From positions 1 through 64,000 of the forward strand of contig JAJXWV010000024.1 in NCBI GenBank assembly GCA_021781455.1: a stretch of 64,000 nucleotides of DNA, read 5' to 3'. The translations under genes and the position numbers were made by a program. The DNA comes from Acidobacteriota bacterium (GTDB lineage: Bacteria; Acidobacteriota; Thermoanaerobaculia; Gp7-AA8). Below are positions 8,276-15,799 of this stretch, one piece after another; positions within the stretch are counted from its first letter, which is position 1; the number at the start of each line of letters is the position of its first letter. The notes beneath the pieces are model-generated. The model saw only the letters and a program-made list of their open reading frames with translations. It did not search any database and was not told where the DNA came from.

Positions 8276-9162
8276 GATGCGATCTCCGCGCGGCGCTCGA
8301 GCACACGATGTCTGTACGCGCCCCAGAGCGCTGCGCCGATCGCCCCGGCCAGATGCGAATGCGGATGCGTGTGGATCGTCATCTCCATCCCATCCTCGCG
8401 CGCCTTTTCCGAGAACGCGGCGGCCAGGCCGACGTCGGCAGCGAGCCCGCCGGTCAGCGCCACGTCCGTGGTGACGCCCATGGAGCGCAGCAGTTTCACG
8501 TAACGCCCGGCCATCGACAGGTGAATGCCCTTGAGGATGTCGGCGGCCTTGATGCCGCGGCTGACCATGTTGATGACGTCGGTCTCGGCGAGCACGGCGC
8601 AGATGCTGCTCACCGCTTCCGGCGAGGAGGCGTTGAGCGACATCGGCCCGACGTCCTCCAGCGCGATGCCGAGATAGCGGGCCACGTTCTCCAGGAACTG
8701 CCCCGTTCCGGAGGCGCACTGCGAGGTCATCTTGTAGTTGAGCACGCGGCTGCGCTCGTCGATCTTCATGGCCCGGGCGTGCAGCGCACCGATGTCGACG
8801 ACGGCCCGCGCCTGGGGCATCAGGAACTGCGCGCCGCGGGAGTGCGTGGTCATGCCGTAGAAATGGCCGCGGCGGAACTCGACCAGATCGCCTTCGCCGG
8901 TCGTGGCCACGTAAACCACGTCGCTCTCGCTGACGTTCGCCTTGTCCAGTGCCGCGTGCCAGCAGTCGGCGATCACCTTGCGCAGCTCGCGCCGGCGGAT
9001 GCGCTCCGCATGAAGAGCCACGATCTTCTCCCGTGTAGCACAGACATTCTTGTCTGTGCCCCCCGCCTGGGGAGCCTCTGCCACATCGAGAGTCGTCGTG
9101 AGCGCGACCTTCACCGCGCTCGATCCGACGTCGACACCGGCCGTGAGGAGCTCTCCGCTCAT
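8272..9162 (-). CDS. bcrD: Benzoyl-CoA reductase subunit D (ATPase/activase subunit)
   Basis: A 296-residue BadF/BadG/HgdC-type ATPase, the smaller activase subunit of class I benzoyl-CoA reductase. With BcrA it couples ATP hydrolysis to electron injection into BcrBC. The N terminus AGVDVGSSAVKVAL is the ASKHA phosphate loop; cysteines in TSQCASGTGQF and SICAVLAETD are the expected ligands of the 4Fe-4S cluster bridging A and D; a second nucleotide motif is LTGGLAADVG. It starts within the bcrA stop (ATGA overlap). Residues about 27-46 derive from an inserted palindrome (ACAGACATTCTTGTCTGT) not expected in the family. The ORF track extension to 9591 is spurious. Confidence 0.92.
   Translation of the reverse strand: MSGELLTAGVDVGSSAVKVALTTTLDVAEAPQAGGTDKNVCATREKIVALHAERIRRRELRKVIADCWHAALDKANVSESDVVYVATTGEGDLVEFRRGHFYGMTTHSRGAQFLMPQARAVVDIGALHARAMKIDERSRVLNYKMTSQCASGTGQFLENVARYLGIALEDVGPMSLNASSPEAVSSICAVLAETDVINMVSRGIKAADILKGIHLSMAGRYVKLLRSMGVTTDVALTGGLAADVGLAAAFSEKAREDGMEMTIHTHPHSHLAGAIGAALWGAYRHRVLERRAEIAS
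9034..9072. repeat. Family D-like palindrome inside bcrD
   Basis: GCACAGACATTCTTGTCTGTGC, followed by the small dyad CCCCGCCTGGGG, sits in frame near the 5' end of bcrD. A related dyad, CGGACACTCCTGTCTGCG, is at the 3' end of had (14378-14397). Confidence 0.7.
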
Positions 9163-10559
9163 GCCGCCGCCTTCTTTTCCGCGCGCACCGCGAACAGCGC
9201 CGCACCGAGTGCACCGGTGTAGATCGACTCGTGAGAAATGTTGAGGGTCCGTTCGCCGTAGTTCTCGAGCACCAGGTCGCGCAACGCCGCCACCGCGGCG
9301 GCATTCCGCGCCACGCCTCCGGTGAACGTGAACTCGTCGGCGATGCCCCCCGAGCGCGCCAGCAGCGACATGGCCCGCAGGATGATGGCCCGATGAAGAC
9401 CCGCCAGGATGTCCTCGCGCTTCTGGCCCAACGCCAGGCGGTCGCGCAGCTCGGCGCCGGCGAAGACCGTGCAGGTGCTGTTGATCTTCACCCGATGATG
9501 GCTCTGCTGCGCGAGAGGACCGAGCTCGTGCAAACCGAGGTTCATCTCGTCCGCGATGTAGCCGAGATAACGGCCGCAGCCGGCGGCGCAACGGTCGTTC
9601 ATCTGGAAGCTGGTGACGATCCCCTCGGCGTCGACCTGGATGGCCTTCGTGTCCTGCCCGCCGATGTCGAGCACCGTGCGCGTCTTCGGGAACATGGCGT
9701 GAGCGCCGAGACCATGGCAGAGGATCTCGCTGCGGATCTGCTCCTTCGGGAACGGGAGCCGCTGCCGGCCGTACCCGGTGCCGACCGTGGCCGCCTCGAT
9801 CAGCTCGACCGAGCGGACGTCGTCGATGGCGCGGGTGAGGGCGTCGGCGTACCTGGCGAGGTCGAGCGCGCCCGGCGCTGCTCCATCGCCATCACCGCCG
9901 GGCGGGACGCCCGGCGGGTGCGGGCGGGACGCCCGCACTCCAGGCAGCGCCGCTTCGAGCGCCTGCCGGATGTGCGCGTTGAACGCGTCCTCCTCGATCG
10001 TGTTCTCCACGACCAGGATGGCGGCATCGAACATCGAGCAGAGCGTCTCGAACGTGATTCCCTTCGGATTCCCCCGCTCCTCGGCCAGATGCATGTAGTC
10101 GGCCGCGGCGATGTCGCGGAAGAAGTCGCTCTTGCGCGCGGCGCCTTCGGCGAAGTGCTCTTGCGCGCGCTCGATCATCCGGTCGACGATGTCTTCGATG
10201 GTGCGCGACAGCTCCTCGTGGTAAGGGCGATGCCGGGGCGTGTCCGCAGCGGCGAGCATCGACTTCCGCAGGCTGGCCAGCAGGGCCAGGTGCTGCTGCC
10301 GGCGGAAGTGGCGCTCCAGCAGCGGCAGGAAGAGGTCGCTGACGTGTCCGAGAGCCGGATCGCGGCGCATGCGCTCGCCGGTCATGCTGAATCGCGCTCG
10401 GACGAAGGCCTCGTCGCGCACGATGGCGCAGGCCACGTCGTAGTTGCTGCGGCTGTTGGTGATGCCGCGGCCGACCACCTGCTCGTCGTCGTCGAGAATC
10501 ACGGCCTTGGTGGTCGTCGAGCCGAGGTCGATGCCGACGAAGACGCGCATGCCGCTCAT
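9159..10559 (-). CDS. bcrA: Benzoyl-CoA reductase subunit A (ATPase/activase subunit)
   Basis: A 466-residue ASKHA ATPase, the larger activase subunit (BcrA/BadF). The opening VGIDLGSTTTKAVIL is the phosphate-1 loop; NDRCAAGCGRY and INSTCTVFAGAE carry the cluster cysteines shared with BcrD; VLDIGGQDTKAI and FTGGVARN are further ATPase motifs. The long N-terminal insertion (residues about 50-190) is normal for BcrA. Residues about 201-222 (Pro/Gly/Arg-rich) are encoded by an inserted GCGGGACGCCCGC palindrome. It overlaps bcrB and bcrD by 4 nt each (ATGA), which implies coupled translation. Confidence 0.93.
   Translation of the reverse strand: MSGMRVFVGIDLGSTTTKAVILDDDEQVVGRGITNSRSNYDVACAIVRDEAFVRARFSMTGERMRRDPALGHVSDLFLPLLERHFRRQQHLALLASLRKSMLAAADTPRHRPYHEELSRTIEDIVDRMIERAQEHFAEGAARKSDFFRDIAAADYMHLAEERGNPKGITFETLCSMFDAAILVVENTIEEDAFNAHIRQALEAALPGVRASRPHPPGVPPGGDGDGAAPGALDLARYADALTRAIDDVRSVELIEAATVGTGYGRQRLPFPKEQIRSEILCHGLGAHAMFPKTRTVLDIGGQDTKAIQVDAEGIVTSFQMNDRCAAGCGRYLGYIADEMNLGLHELGPLAQQSHHRVKINSTCTVFAGAELRDRLALGQKREDILAGLHRAIILRAMSLLARSGGIADEFTFTGGVARNAAAVAALRDLVLENYGERTLNISHESIYTGALGAALFAVRAEKKAAA
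9898..9954. repeat. Family D double palindrome inside bcrA
   Basis: Two adjoining dyads, GCCGGGCGGGACGCCCGGC and GTGCGGGCGGGACGCCCGCAC, in frame within bcrA. The same GCGGGACGCCCGC core recurs inside addB at 34095-34110. Confidence 0.85.
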
Positions 10560-11833
10560 GAGGCCACCTTCGACTGCCGCTTCTGGTCGAGCATCTGCAG
10601 GTAGCTCTCGATGCGGTTCTTGATGTTGGCCGCGGAGAAGTAGCGGGGGTCGACGAGATCGCTCTCGATGAAGGCGCCGGGAACGCCGGTGCGCTGTTCG
10701 AGCTCGCGCAGCATCAGCAGCTGGCCGACGCTGAAGGAGTTGCAGCTCTTCACGCTGTTGATCAGGAGGCCGTCGGCCTTGTAGTCGCGGATGTAGCGCT
10801 CCAGCAGCGCCACGCGGGCGGGCAGGCCGAGGTTCGTGTAACAGCCGAGGCAGTAGTCGGCGAGGGTTTCCAGAGGATGATCGGGATCGTGGCGGAAGCC
10901 GGTGTCGTACAGGCCGCCCACCTTGGTGTACGTGCTGGCCACGACGACGGCGTCCTCCTCGTAGAACATGTGCCAGAACTCGCGGAAACTCGTCCAGTTA
11001 GGCGGCCCTTCCACGACCAGCCGGTAGCGCTCGTTCTCGAGCTGCCCGTCGGGCGTGATCGGACCTTCCCGTTTCGCGACGCGCTCCTCGATCTCGCGCC
11101 TCAGCGTCGCGTAGTACTCGATTCCCTCAGGCGTCCCGCGGAAGGCGCTGAAGATCGGGCCGATGTAGTAGACGCCGCCGAAATAGGCGTCGATCGGCGA
11201 AGGGACGTTGCGCGCGCTCTCGAGAACCCACACCAGGTCGTCTTCCGCTTTCGCGGAGAGGCGGAGCATCGAGCGGAGCCGCTCTTCGTCGAACTTCTTT
11301 CCGCTCACCTGCTCGAGCTTGGGGATGACCTCGCTCCGCAGCTGCTGCACGACGTAATCGCGCTGGTGCGGGTCGATGCGGCCGTCCGCCTGATACGGCA
11401 CGTGCAGCATGGCCACCGGGCAGTCGTACTCCTCGCGCAGCAGCTCGAACCACTTCATGAAGGTGAAGCAGCCGGTGTAGGAGAGGAGCAGCAGGTCGGG
11501 CTTCGGCAGTCGCTTGCCCGTCGGTCCGATGTTGCCCTTGCGCAGCATGCCGATGTCGCACTTCACGTACGTGCAGACGTCTTCGCTGTGCCCGTGCTTC
11601 TCCGCTTCGGCGATGTAGCCGCCGGAGAGCTTGCGCATGCCGGACTGCAGGGCGTTGATCTCCGGCAGCACCGGCAGCAGATCGAACGAGCGAACGAGCT
11701 CGTTGAGATTGCCCGGGACGAAGGTGTAGACGACCTTCTTCCCCTCTTCCGGCGCGCGGGCCAGGGCATCGAAGTGATCCGCCAGCAGCCGCTTCTGGAG
11801 AAGCATGGAGGGTTCTTTTTGGATGTCGCTCAT
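10556..11833 (-). CDS. bcrB: Benzoyl-CoA reductase subunit B
   Basis: A 425-residue subunit of the BcrB/BadE, 2-hydroxyacyl-CoA dehydratase-like (HgdA/FldB) family. It forms the BcrBC catalytic half where the aromatic ring is reduced. Cluster cysteine candidates are in SYTGCFTFMKWFE, DYCLGCYTNLG and NSVKSCNSFSVGQ. The start MSDIQKEPS at 11833 is preferred; the ORF track extension to 11941 reads through a family D palindrome. The bcrA ATG overlaps its stop. The PPN codons include the GCCTAAC heptamer. Size and motifs are intact, so it is probably functional. Confidence 0.92.
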   Translation of the reverse strand: MSDIQKEPSMLLQKRLLADHFDALARAPEEGKKVVYTFVPGNLNELVRSFDLLPVLPEINALQSGMRKLSGGYIAEAEKHGHSEDVCTYVKCDIGMLRKGNIGPTGKRLPKPDLLLLSYTGCFTFMKWFELLREEYDCPVAMLHVPYQADGRIDPHQRDYVVQQLRSEVIPKLEQVSGKKFDEERLRSMLRLSAKAEDDLVWVLESARNVPSPIDAYFGGVYYIGPIFSAFRGTPEGIEYYATLRREIEERVAKREGPITPDGQLENERYRLVVEGPPNWTSFREFWHMFYEEDAVVVASTYTKVGGLYDTGFRHDPDHPLETLADYCLGCYTNLGLPARVALLERYIRDYKADGLLINSVKSCNSFSVGQLLMLRELEQRTGVPGAFIESDLVDPRYFSAANIKNRIESYLQMLDQKRQSKVAS

Positions 11834-11848
11834 GCGCGGCCCCTCTGG

Positions 11849-11967
11849 AGTGCCGGCTTCCAGCCGGCCGCCGGCCGGGCATCCTGCCCGGCCGGTTTCG
11901 AGTGCGCTGAAGAGAAAGTCGCCGGGCTGGAAGCCCGGCAACCGGCCGGCAGGATGCCGGCACCCCG
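11849..11967. repeat. Family D palindromes between bcrC and bcrB
   Basis: The outer pair GTGCCGGCTTCCAGCCGGC and GCCGGCAGGATGCCGGCAC enclose GCCGGGCATCCTGCCCGGC and GCCGGGCTGGAAGCCCGGC. Nested dyads occupy almost all of the bcrC-bcrB gap. Confidence 0.85.
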
Positions 11968-11969
11968 CT

Positions 11970-13142
11970 TCATGGCGTGCTCCACAGGCGGATCGAATCG
12001 GAGAACGTGCCGGCCTGCTCGCGGATCACGGCGAACTGGCCGGTGTCCTCGGCGTACTTGAACTCGGTGTGCGGGATGCCGGCGCGATCGAGCGCGGCCA
12101 CGAGCATCGGCTGGTCGAGCAGCGCCGGATCGCAGAAGCTCGGCGCGCAGAAGACCACGCCTTCCGCGGAGTTGCGCTTGACGGAGTCGAGAAGCCAGCG
12201 CGCACGATCCCCGTCCGGCGAATAGCGCGAGGCGGTCGAGGCGCTGGCCGTCAGATAGGCGTCGACGAGATTCGAGAGCGGATCGCCGTCGACCGCCACA
12301 TCGCGCGTGAGCCAGCGCAGGCCGAGGAGAAGATCGTCGTCGACGGCCGAGCATCCGGCGCGCTCGAGCGTGACGACCAGGCCGTGTGGCGGCTGCTCGC
12401 AGAACATCCCCACCAGGACGACGCGGCTCTGGTCCTGCTCGCGGCGCGAGGAATCGAGCGGCGCCTGGCGAAGGTATGCGCGCAGCATTTGCGTGTGCTC
12501 CTCGGGCGGGAGCACGTTCCCGGCGCGAAGAAGGAGATAGACCTCGGAGAGCGGGAACACCCACGGGCGGCGGCTGCGCTCGCGGTAGAGATCGCGCAGC
12601 GCGGCGCGGTTGTCGTTGTAGACCGCGATGCTGGCGCGCAGGTCCTCGTCGTCGACAGGGTGTCCCGACAGCCGCGCGAAATCGTCCCGCATGGTCTCGA
12701 GCTCGCGGCGCCAGAACTGGCCGCCCACCGCGGGATCGAAATTCTGCGGGACGTCGACGTAGTGCACGTAGCGATCGGGAAAGAGCATTCGCCACATGCC
12801 GGAGAGATTGCGGATGACGTCGCAGATCGACGGGAAAAGCATTCCGTCGAGCACATCGAGCCGGCCGGAAAGCGCCAGCTCGATCGTGCTCCGCGGAATG
12901 CGGCAGATGTAGCTCTGGAAATAGGCGTCACCGCGGATGATCTCGAGGCGGTCGCCTCCGCCGACGACGCCGACCGGCAACATCCCGGCGGCATGGATCA
13001 GCTCGCGCGGAACGTAGATCGGCATGTGTCCGACCGCCTTACGCCCCGGCTTCGCCGCCTTCCACTTCGAGACCTGCGTCAGATCGAGGTCGTCGTGGAG
13101 GGAGCGGGCGAGCTGCAGCAGGTCTGTAAGAGTTGCGGTCAT
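11970..13142 (-). CDS. bcrC: Benzoyl-CoA reductase subunit C
   Basis: A 390-residue subunit of the BcrC/BadD, HgdB/FldC-like family, partner of BcrB in the ring-reducing half. Cysteines that can bind its 4Fe-4S cluster are in FPSICDVIRN, VGMFCEQPP and VFCAPSFCDPALLDQP; the last block is typical of the family. Length is as expected. It is the first bcr gene in the operon and lies 70 nt after oah; a small GC palindrome occupies that gap. No strong Shine-Dalgarno is visible before the ATG. With bcrB, A and D it completes an ATP-dependent class I reductase. Confidence 0.92.
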   Translation of the reverse strand: MTATLTDLLQLARSLHDDLDLTQVSKWKAAKPGRKAVGHMPIYVPRELIHAAGMLPVGVVGGGDRLEIIRGDAYFQSYICRIPRSTIELALSGRLDVLDGMLFPSICDVIRNLSGMWRMLFPDRYVHYVDVPQNFDPAVGGQFWRRELETMRDDFARLSGHPVDDEDLRASIAVYNDNRAALRDLYRERSRRPWVFPLSEVYLLLRAGNVLPPEEHTQMLRAYLRQAPLDSSRREQDQSRVVLVGMFCEQPPHGLVVTLERAGCSAVDDDLLLGLRWLTRDVAVDGDPLSNLVDAYLTASASTASRYSPDGDRARWLLDSVKRNSAEGVVFCAPSFCDPALLDQPMLVAALDRAGIPHTEFKYAEDTGQFAVIREQAGTFSDSIRLWSTP

Positions 13143-13159
13143 TGCGAGAACGCCTCGAA

Positions 13160-13210
13160 TCGCGGCGGCGCGGGCCGCCGCCGCACCGGCCGGCTGGCAG
13201 CCGGCGCTCC
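13160..13210. repeat. Short GC palindromes between oah and bcrC
   Basis: GGCGGCGCGGGCCGCCGCC and GCCGGCTGGCAGCCGGC dyads fill the oah-bcrC gap. They resemble family D (GCCGGCTGG core). Confidence 0.6.
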
Positions 13211-13212
13211 GA

Positions 13213-14316
13213 TCACGCCTTCACCTCTTCGTGCGACGGCACCCACGGTGCGATCTGTTCGATCAGCTCATCGCTCCAGGTGGCGCCGGCGGCGAGACTC
13301 TGGCGGAGTTTCACGAAATCGACTTCGCGCTGCTGCTTCGTCCCGTAGTGGAAGGCTCGGAACCCGGCCTTGGCCTCGGTCATCATGTTCAGGGACAGCC
13401 AGGCGCGGTTCGATTCCCGGTTGCGGTCCCAGTGCTCGAGCTTGTGCTTGCGCACGCTCTCGATGGTCTTGGTCAGGCAGTCCGGCATCGTGTAGAGCAG
13501 CTTCGTGGTGAGGTCGTTGACGGCTTCGTCGAGAAGCGCCAGATCGACCTTGCCGCGAGCCATCAGCGCCTTCCCCTGCTCGCGCGCGGTGCCGTTCTTC
13601 ATCTCGCCGATGGCGATGCGGCCGTAGCCGTCGAGAATCCGGTCGGTGACCACCAGCGGATTCGGCACCCACTCGTCGTCGACCAGAAGCGCGGGAACGA
13701 TCTGGGTCAGTCCGCCGAGCCAGTAGAAGCGGTGCGCGCTCCAGGTCTGGCAGAGAGTGGCGCTCATCATCGCTCGCTCGATCCCGACGAAGAGCGGCAG
13801 GAAGTCGGTACTGCCGCCGTCGGGTGCCGAGCCGTGCTTCGGGCCGGCCTGGCTGAAGACCGCCAGGTCGCTGGAGATGGAGAAGTCGCAGGCCATCCCG
13901 ATCTCCTGGCCGCCGCCGACGCGGAGGCCGTTCACGCGACAGATCACCGGCTTGTCGCAGTGCAGGACCGCCGTGACCATGTCGTTGAAGAGGCGCATGT
14001 ACTGCCGGTACTCGCCGGGATTTCCGGCATAGACCTCGGCGTACTCGCGCGTGTTGCCGCCGGCGCAGAACGCAGCGGTGCCGGCACCGGTGAGGACGAC
14101 TGCCACTGCAGCGCGATCATTCGAGGCCTCGCGCAACGCCAGGATGACCTCCTTGATCATGCCGGTCGTGTAAGCGTTCATCTCGCCGGGGTTGTTCAAC
14201 GTGATCCGGACGCTGTGCAGCCCGTCGGCAGGCAGCCCCTGGTGATCGAGGACCGGTTGATGCGATACGAGGATCTCGCGCGGCGCGAAGCCCTCAACGA
14301 GGTCGTGGTTTTTCAT
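13213..14316 (-). CDS. oah: 6-oxocyclohex-1-ene-1-carbonyl-CoA hydrolase
   Basis: A 367-residue crotonase-superfamily ring-cleaving hydrolase (Oah/BamA). It adds water to 6-oxocyclohex-1-ene-1-carbonyl-CoA and opens the ring to 3-hydroxypimeloyl-CoA. It matches the family along its length: LNNPGEMNAYTTGMIKEV, FCAGGNTREYAEVYAGNP, VNGLRVGGGQEIGMACDFS and KHGSAPDGGSTDFLP. BamA is used as a marker of anaerobic aromatic degradation. A strong GAGGAGGAG Shine-Dalgarno precedes the ATG, 15 nt downstream of had. Among the most confident calls in the window. Confidence 0.96.
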   Translation of the reverse strand: MKNHDLVEGFAPREILVSHQPVLDHQGLPADGLHSVRITLNNPGEMNAYTTGMIKEVILALREASNDRAAVAVVLTGAGTAAFCAGGNTREYAEVYAGNPGEYRQYMRLFNDMVTAVLHCDKPVICRVNGLRVGGGQEIGMACDFSISSDLAVFSQAGPKHGSAPDGGSTDFLPLFVGIERAMMSATLCQTWSAHRFYWLGGLTQIVPALLVDDEWVPNPLVVTDRILDGYGRIAIGEMKNGTAREQGKALMARGKVDLALLDEAVNDLTTKLLYTMPDCLTKTIESVRKHKLEHWDRNRESNRAWLSLNMMTEAKAGFRAFHYGTKQQREVDFVKLRQSLAAGATWSDELIEQIAPWVPSHEEVKA

Positions 14317-14331
14317 CAGAGCTTCTCCTCC

Positions 14332-15468
14332 TCAGCTGCGTGCGGCGCCCTGGAGCGCTCCCGCCTGTTCATGCGGCACGGACACTCCTGTCTGCGCCGC
14401 TCCTGGCACGAGCACCGGCCGCAAGCGGACCTTGTGGTTTTTCGCCGCCTCGAACAGATCGGGCAGCTCGTCGAGCGAATGCATTTCGACGTAGGGCGCA
14501 AGCGCCACCTTGCCGTCGAGAACCAGTTGCAGCGCCGCCGGGTACTTCTCCGGCGCGCAACCCCAGTTGCCTCGGGCCGTGGCGTCGAAGGCCATGAGGT
14601 TCGAAAGTCGCACTTCCACCTTTTCCGGAGTGAAGCCGACGACGGCGAGATAGCCGCCGAAATCGAGAAGGCCGAACGCGGTCTGCTGTCCAGCCGTCGT
14701 GCCGCTGGTCTCGAAGATCTTCAGGCCCGTGCGGCCGCGGCCCGTCTCGCTGGAAAGCGCACGGATCTTCGCCTTCAGCTCCTTCGGATTGAGATCCTTC
14801 GCGTTGAGCGTCAGGACCGCACCATGCCGCGAAGCGAGCTCGAGCCGGGCCGCGTCGACGTCGATGGCAACGACGGAGGCGCCTGCGGCGGCGGCAATCT
14901 GCACGCCGAAGCCGCCGACGCCACCGGCACCGACGAAGACGGCGATGTCATTCGAACCGACGCCGGCGCGGTCGACCGCTTCGTAAGGCGTGGTCACGGC
15001 GTCGGCGACGACCGAGAGCATCTCCAGGGTCGTTCCCGCTGGCAGCGTGTCCGGCACCGGGCAGAGGCCGCGAGCAGGCAGGAGCACATGCGAGGCGAAG
15101 CCGCCGTCGCCGTCGTTTCCGGGCATGAACTGCTTGCGGCAGATGGTCGGACGGCCGGCGCGGCAAGCTTCGCACTCGCCGCATGCGATCACGGCTGGAA
15201 CGACGACCGATCGGCCGAGCCATTCCTGCTTCCCTTCTCCCGCCGCAACCACCCGCCCGGCGATTTCATGGCCGAGGACGAGAGGGAGCGGATGGCGGGT
15301 CGGAACCCCGCCATACGCAAAGCCGATATCGGTGTGGCAAAGGCCGCAGCCGGCCACTTCGACGACGACTTCATCGGGCCTGGGGACGAGAGGAGCGAGC
15401 GGCTGCCGGAGGAGAGGGCCACCCGCGGCGGTGAGGTGAAATCCAGAGGCTCCGGAAATGGAAGACAA
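14332..15468 (-). CDS. had: 6-hydroxycyclohex-1-ene-1-carbonyl-CoA dehydrogenase
   Basis: A zinc alcohol dehydrogenase family protein of about 378 residues. It has GCGLCHTDIGF, GHEIAGRV, the structural-zinc loop CGECEACRAGRPTIC and the NAD fold GAGGVGGFG. Together with the neighbouring oah it is assigned as Had, which oxidises the hydroxyl produced by the dienoyl-CoA hydratase. I chose a TTG start at 15468 with GGAG 8 nt upstream; the longer GTG-started frame from 15522 has no Shine-Dalgarno and an unrelated N terminus. The last roughly 20 residues include the translation of a small palindrome (CGGACACTCCTGTCTGCG). First gene of the catabolic operon. Confidence 0.88.
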   Translation of the reverse strand: MSSISGASGFHLTAAGGPLLRQPLAPLVPRPDEVVVEVAGCGLCHTDIGFAYGGVPTRHPLPLVLGHEIAGRVVAAGEGKQEWLGRSVVVPAVIACGECEACRAGRPTICRKQFMPGNDGDGGFASHVLLPARGLCPVPDTLPAGTTLEMLSVVADAVTTPYEAVDRAGVGSNDIAVFVGAGGVGGFGVQIAAAAGASVVAIDVDAARLELASRHGAVLTLNAKDLNPKELKAKIRALSSETGRGRTGLKIFETSGTTAGQQTAFGLLDFGGYLAVVGFTPEKVEVRLSNLMAFDATARGNWGCAPEKYPAALQLVLDGKVALAPYVEMHSLDELPDLFEAAKNHKVRLRPVLVPGAAQTGVSVPHEQAGALQGAARS

Positions 15469-15799
15469 CGATCGTTCTCCTGCGTCGTTCTGTTTTGTCG
15501 CACGATAGGAAGAGGGCCGCACAAACAGCTATGACGCATCGCACACGGCGTAGTGCGCCCAGTCGCTTCGCGCCTGTGCTGGCTGGCCTAAGCGCGACGC
15601 TGTCCGCTGACGTTTCCGCTCGCCCTTGTTCCTTGGATGAGCGATGGAAGTCGCCCTCGGTTCAGTAGGGACGCGCAGCAGCGCGTCCGCAACTCTGGTT
15701 TGAGGGAAACGACGGAAGTTGCGGACGCGCTGCTGCGCGTCCCTACTCCGCTGGGAGAGGGGAGAACCACGAATCCACAAAAGGTAGACTGAAAATCGA
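15469..15799. repeat. Divergent intergenic region with family B palindrome (15666-15746)
   Basis: This 331-nt gap separates the minus-strand benzoyl-CoA operon from the plus-strand ligase gene, so it should contain both promoters. The only clear structure is a full family B copy at 15666-15746. A TAGACT box at 15785-15790 is listed separately. I saw no operator-like dyad besides the repeat. Confidence 0.8.
15785..15790 (+). promoter_or_regulatory. Putative -10 box of the O-antigen ligase gene
   Basis: TAGACT ends 9 nt before the ATG at 15800, with no Shine-Dalgarno between. It matches the boxes before the MttB-family and NUDIX genes. Confidence 0.35.
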
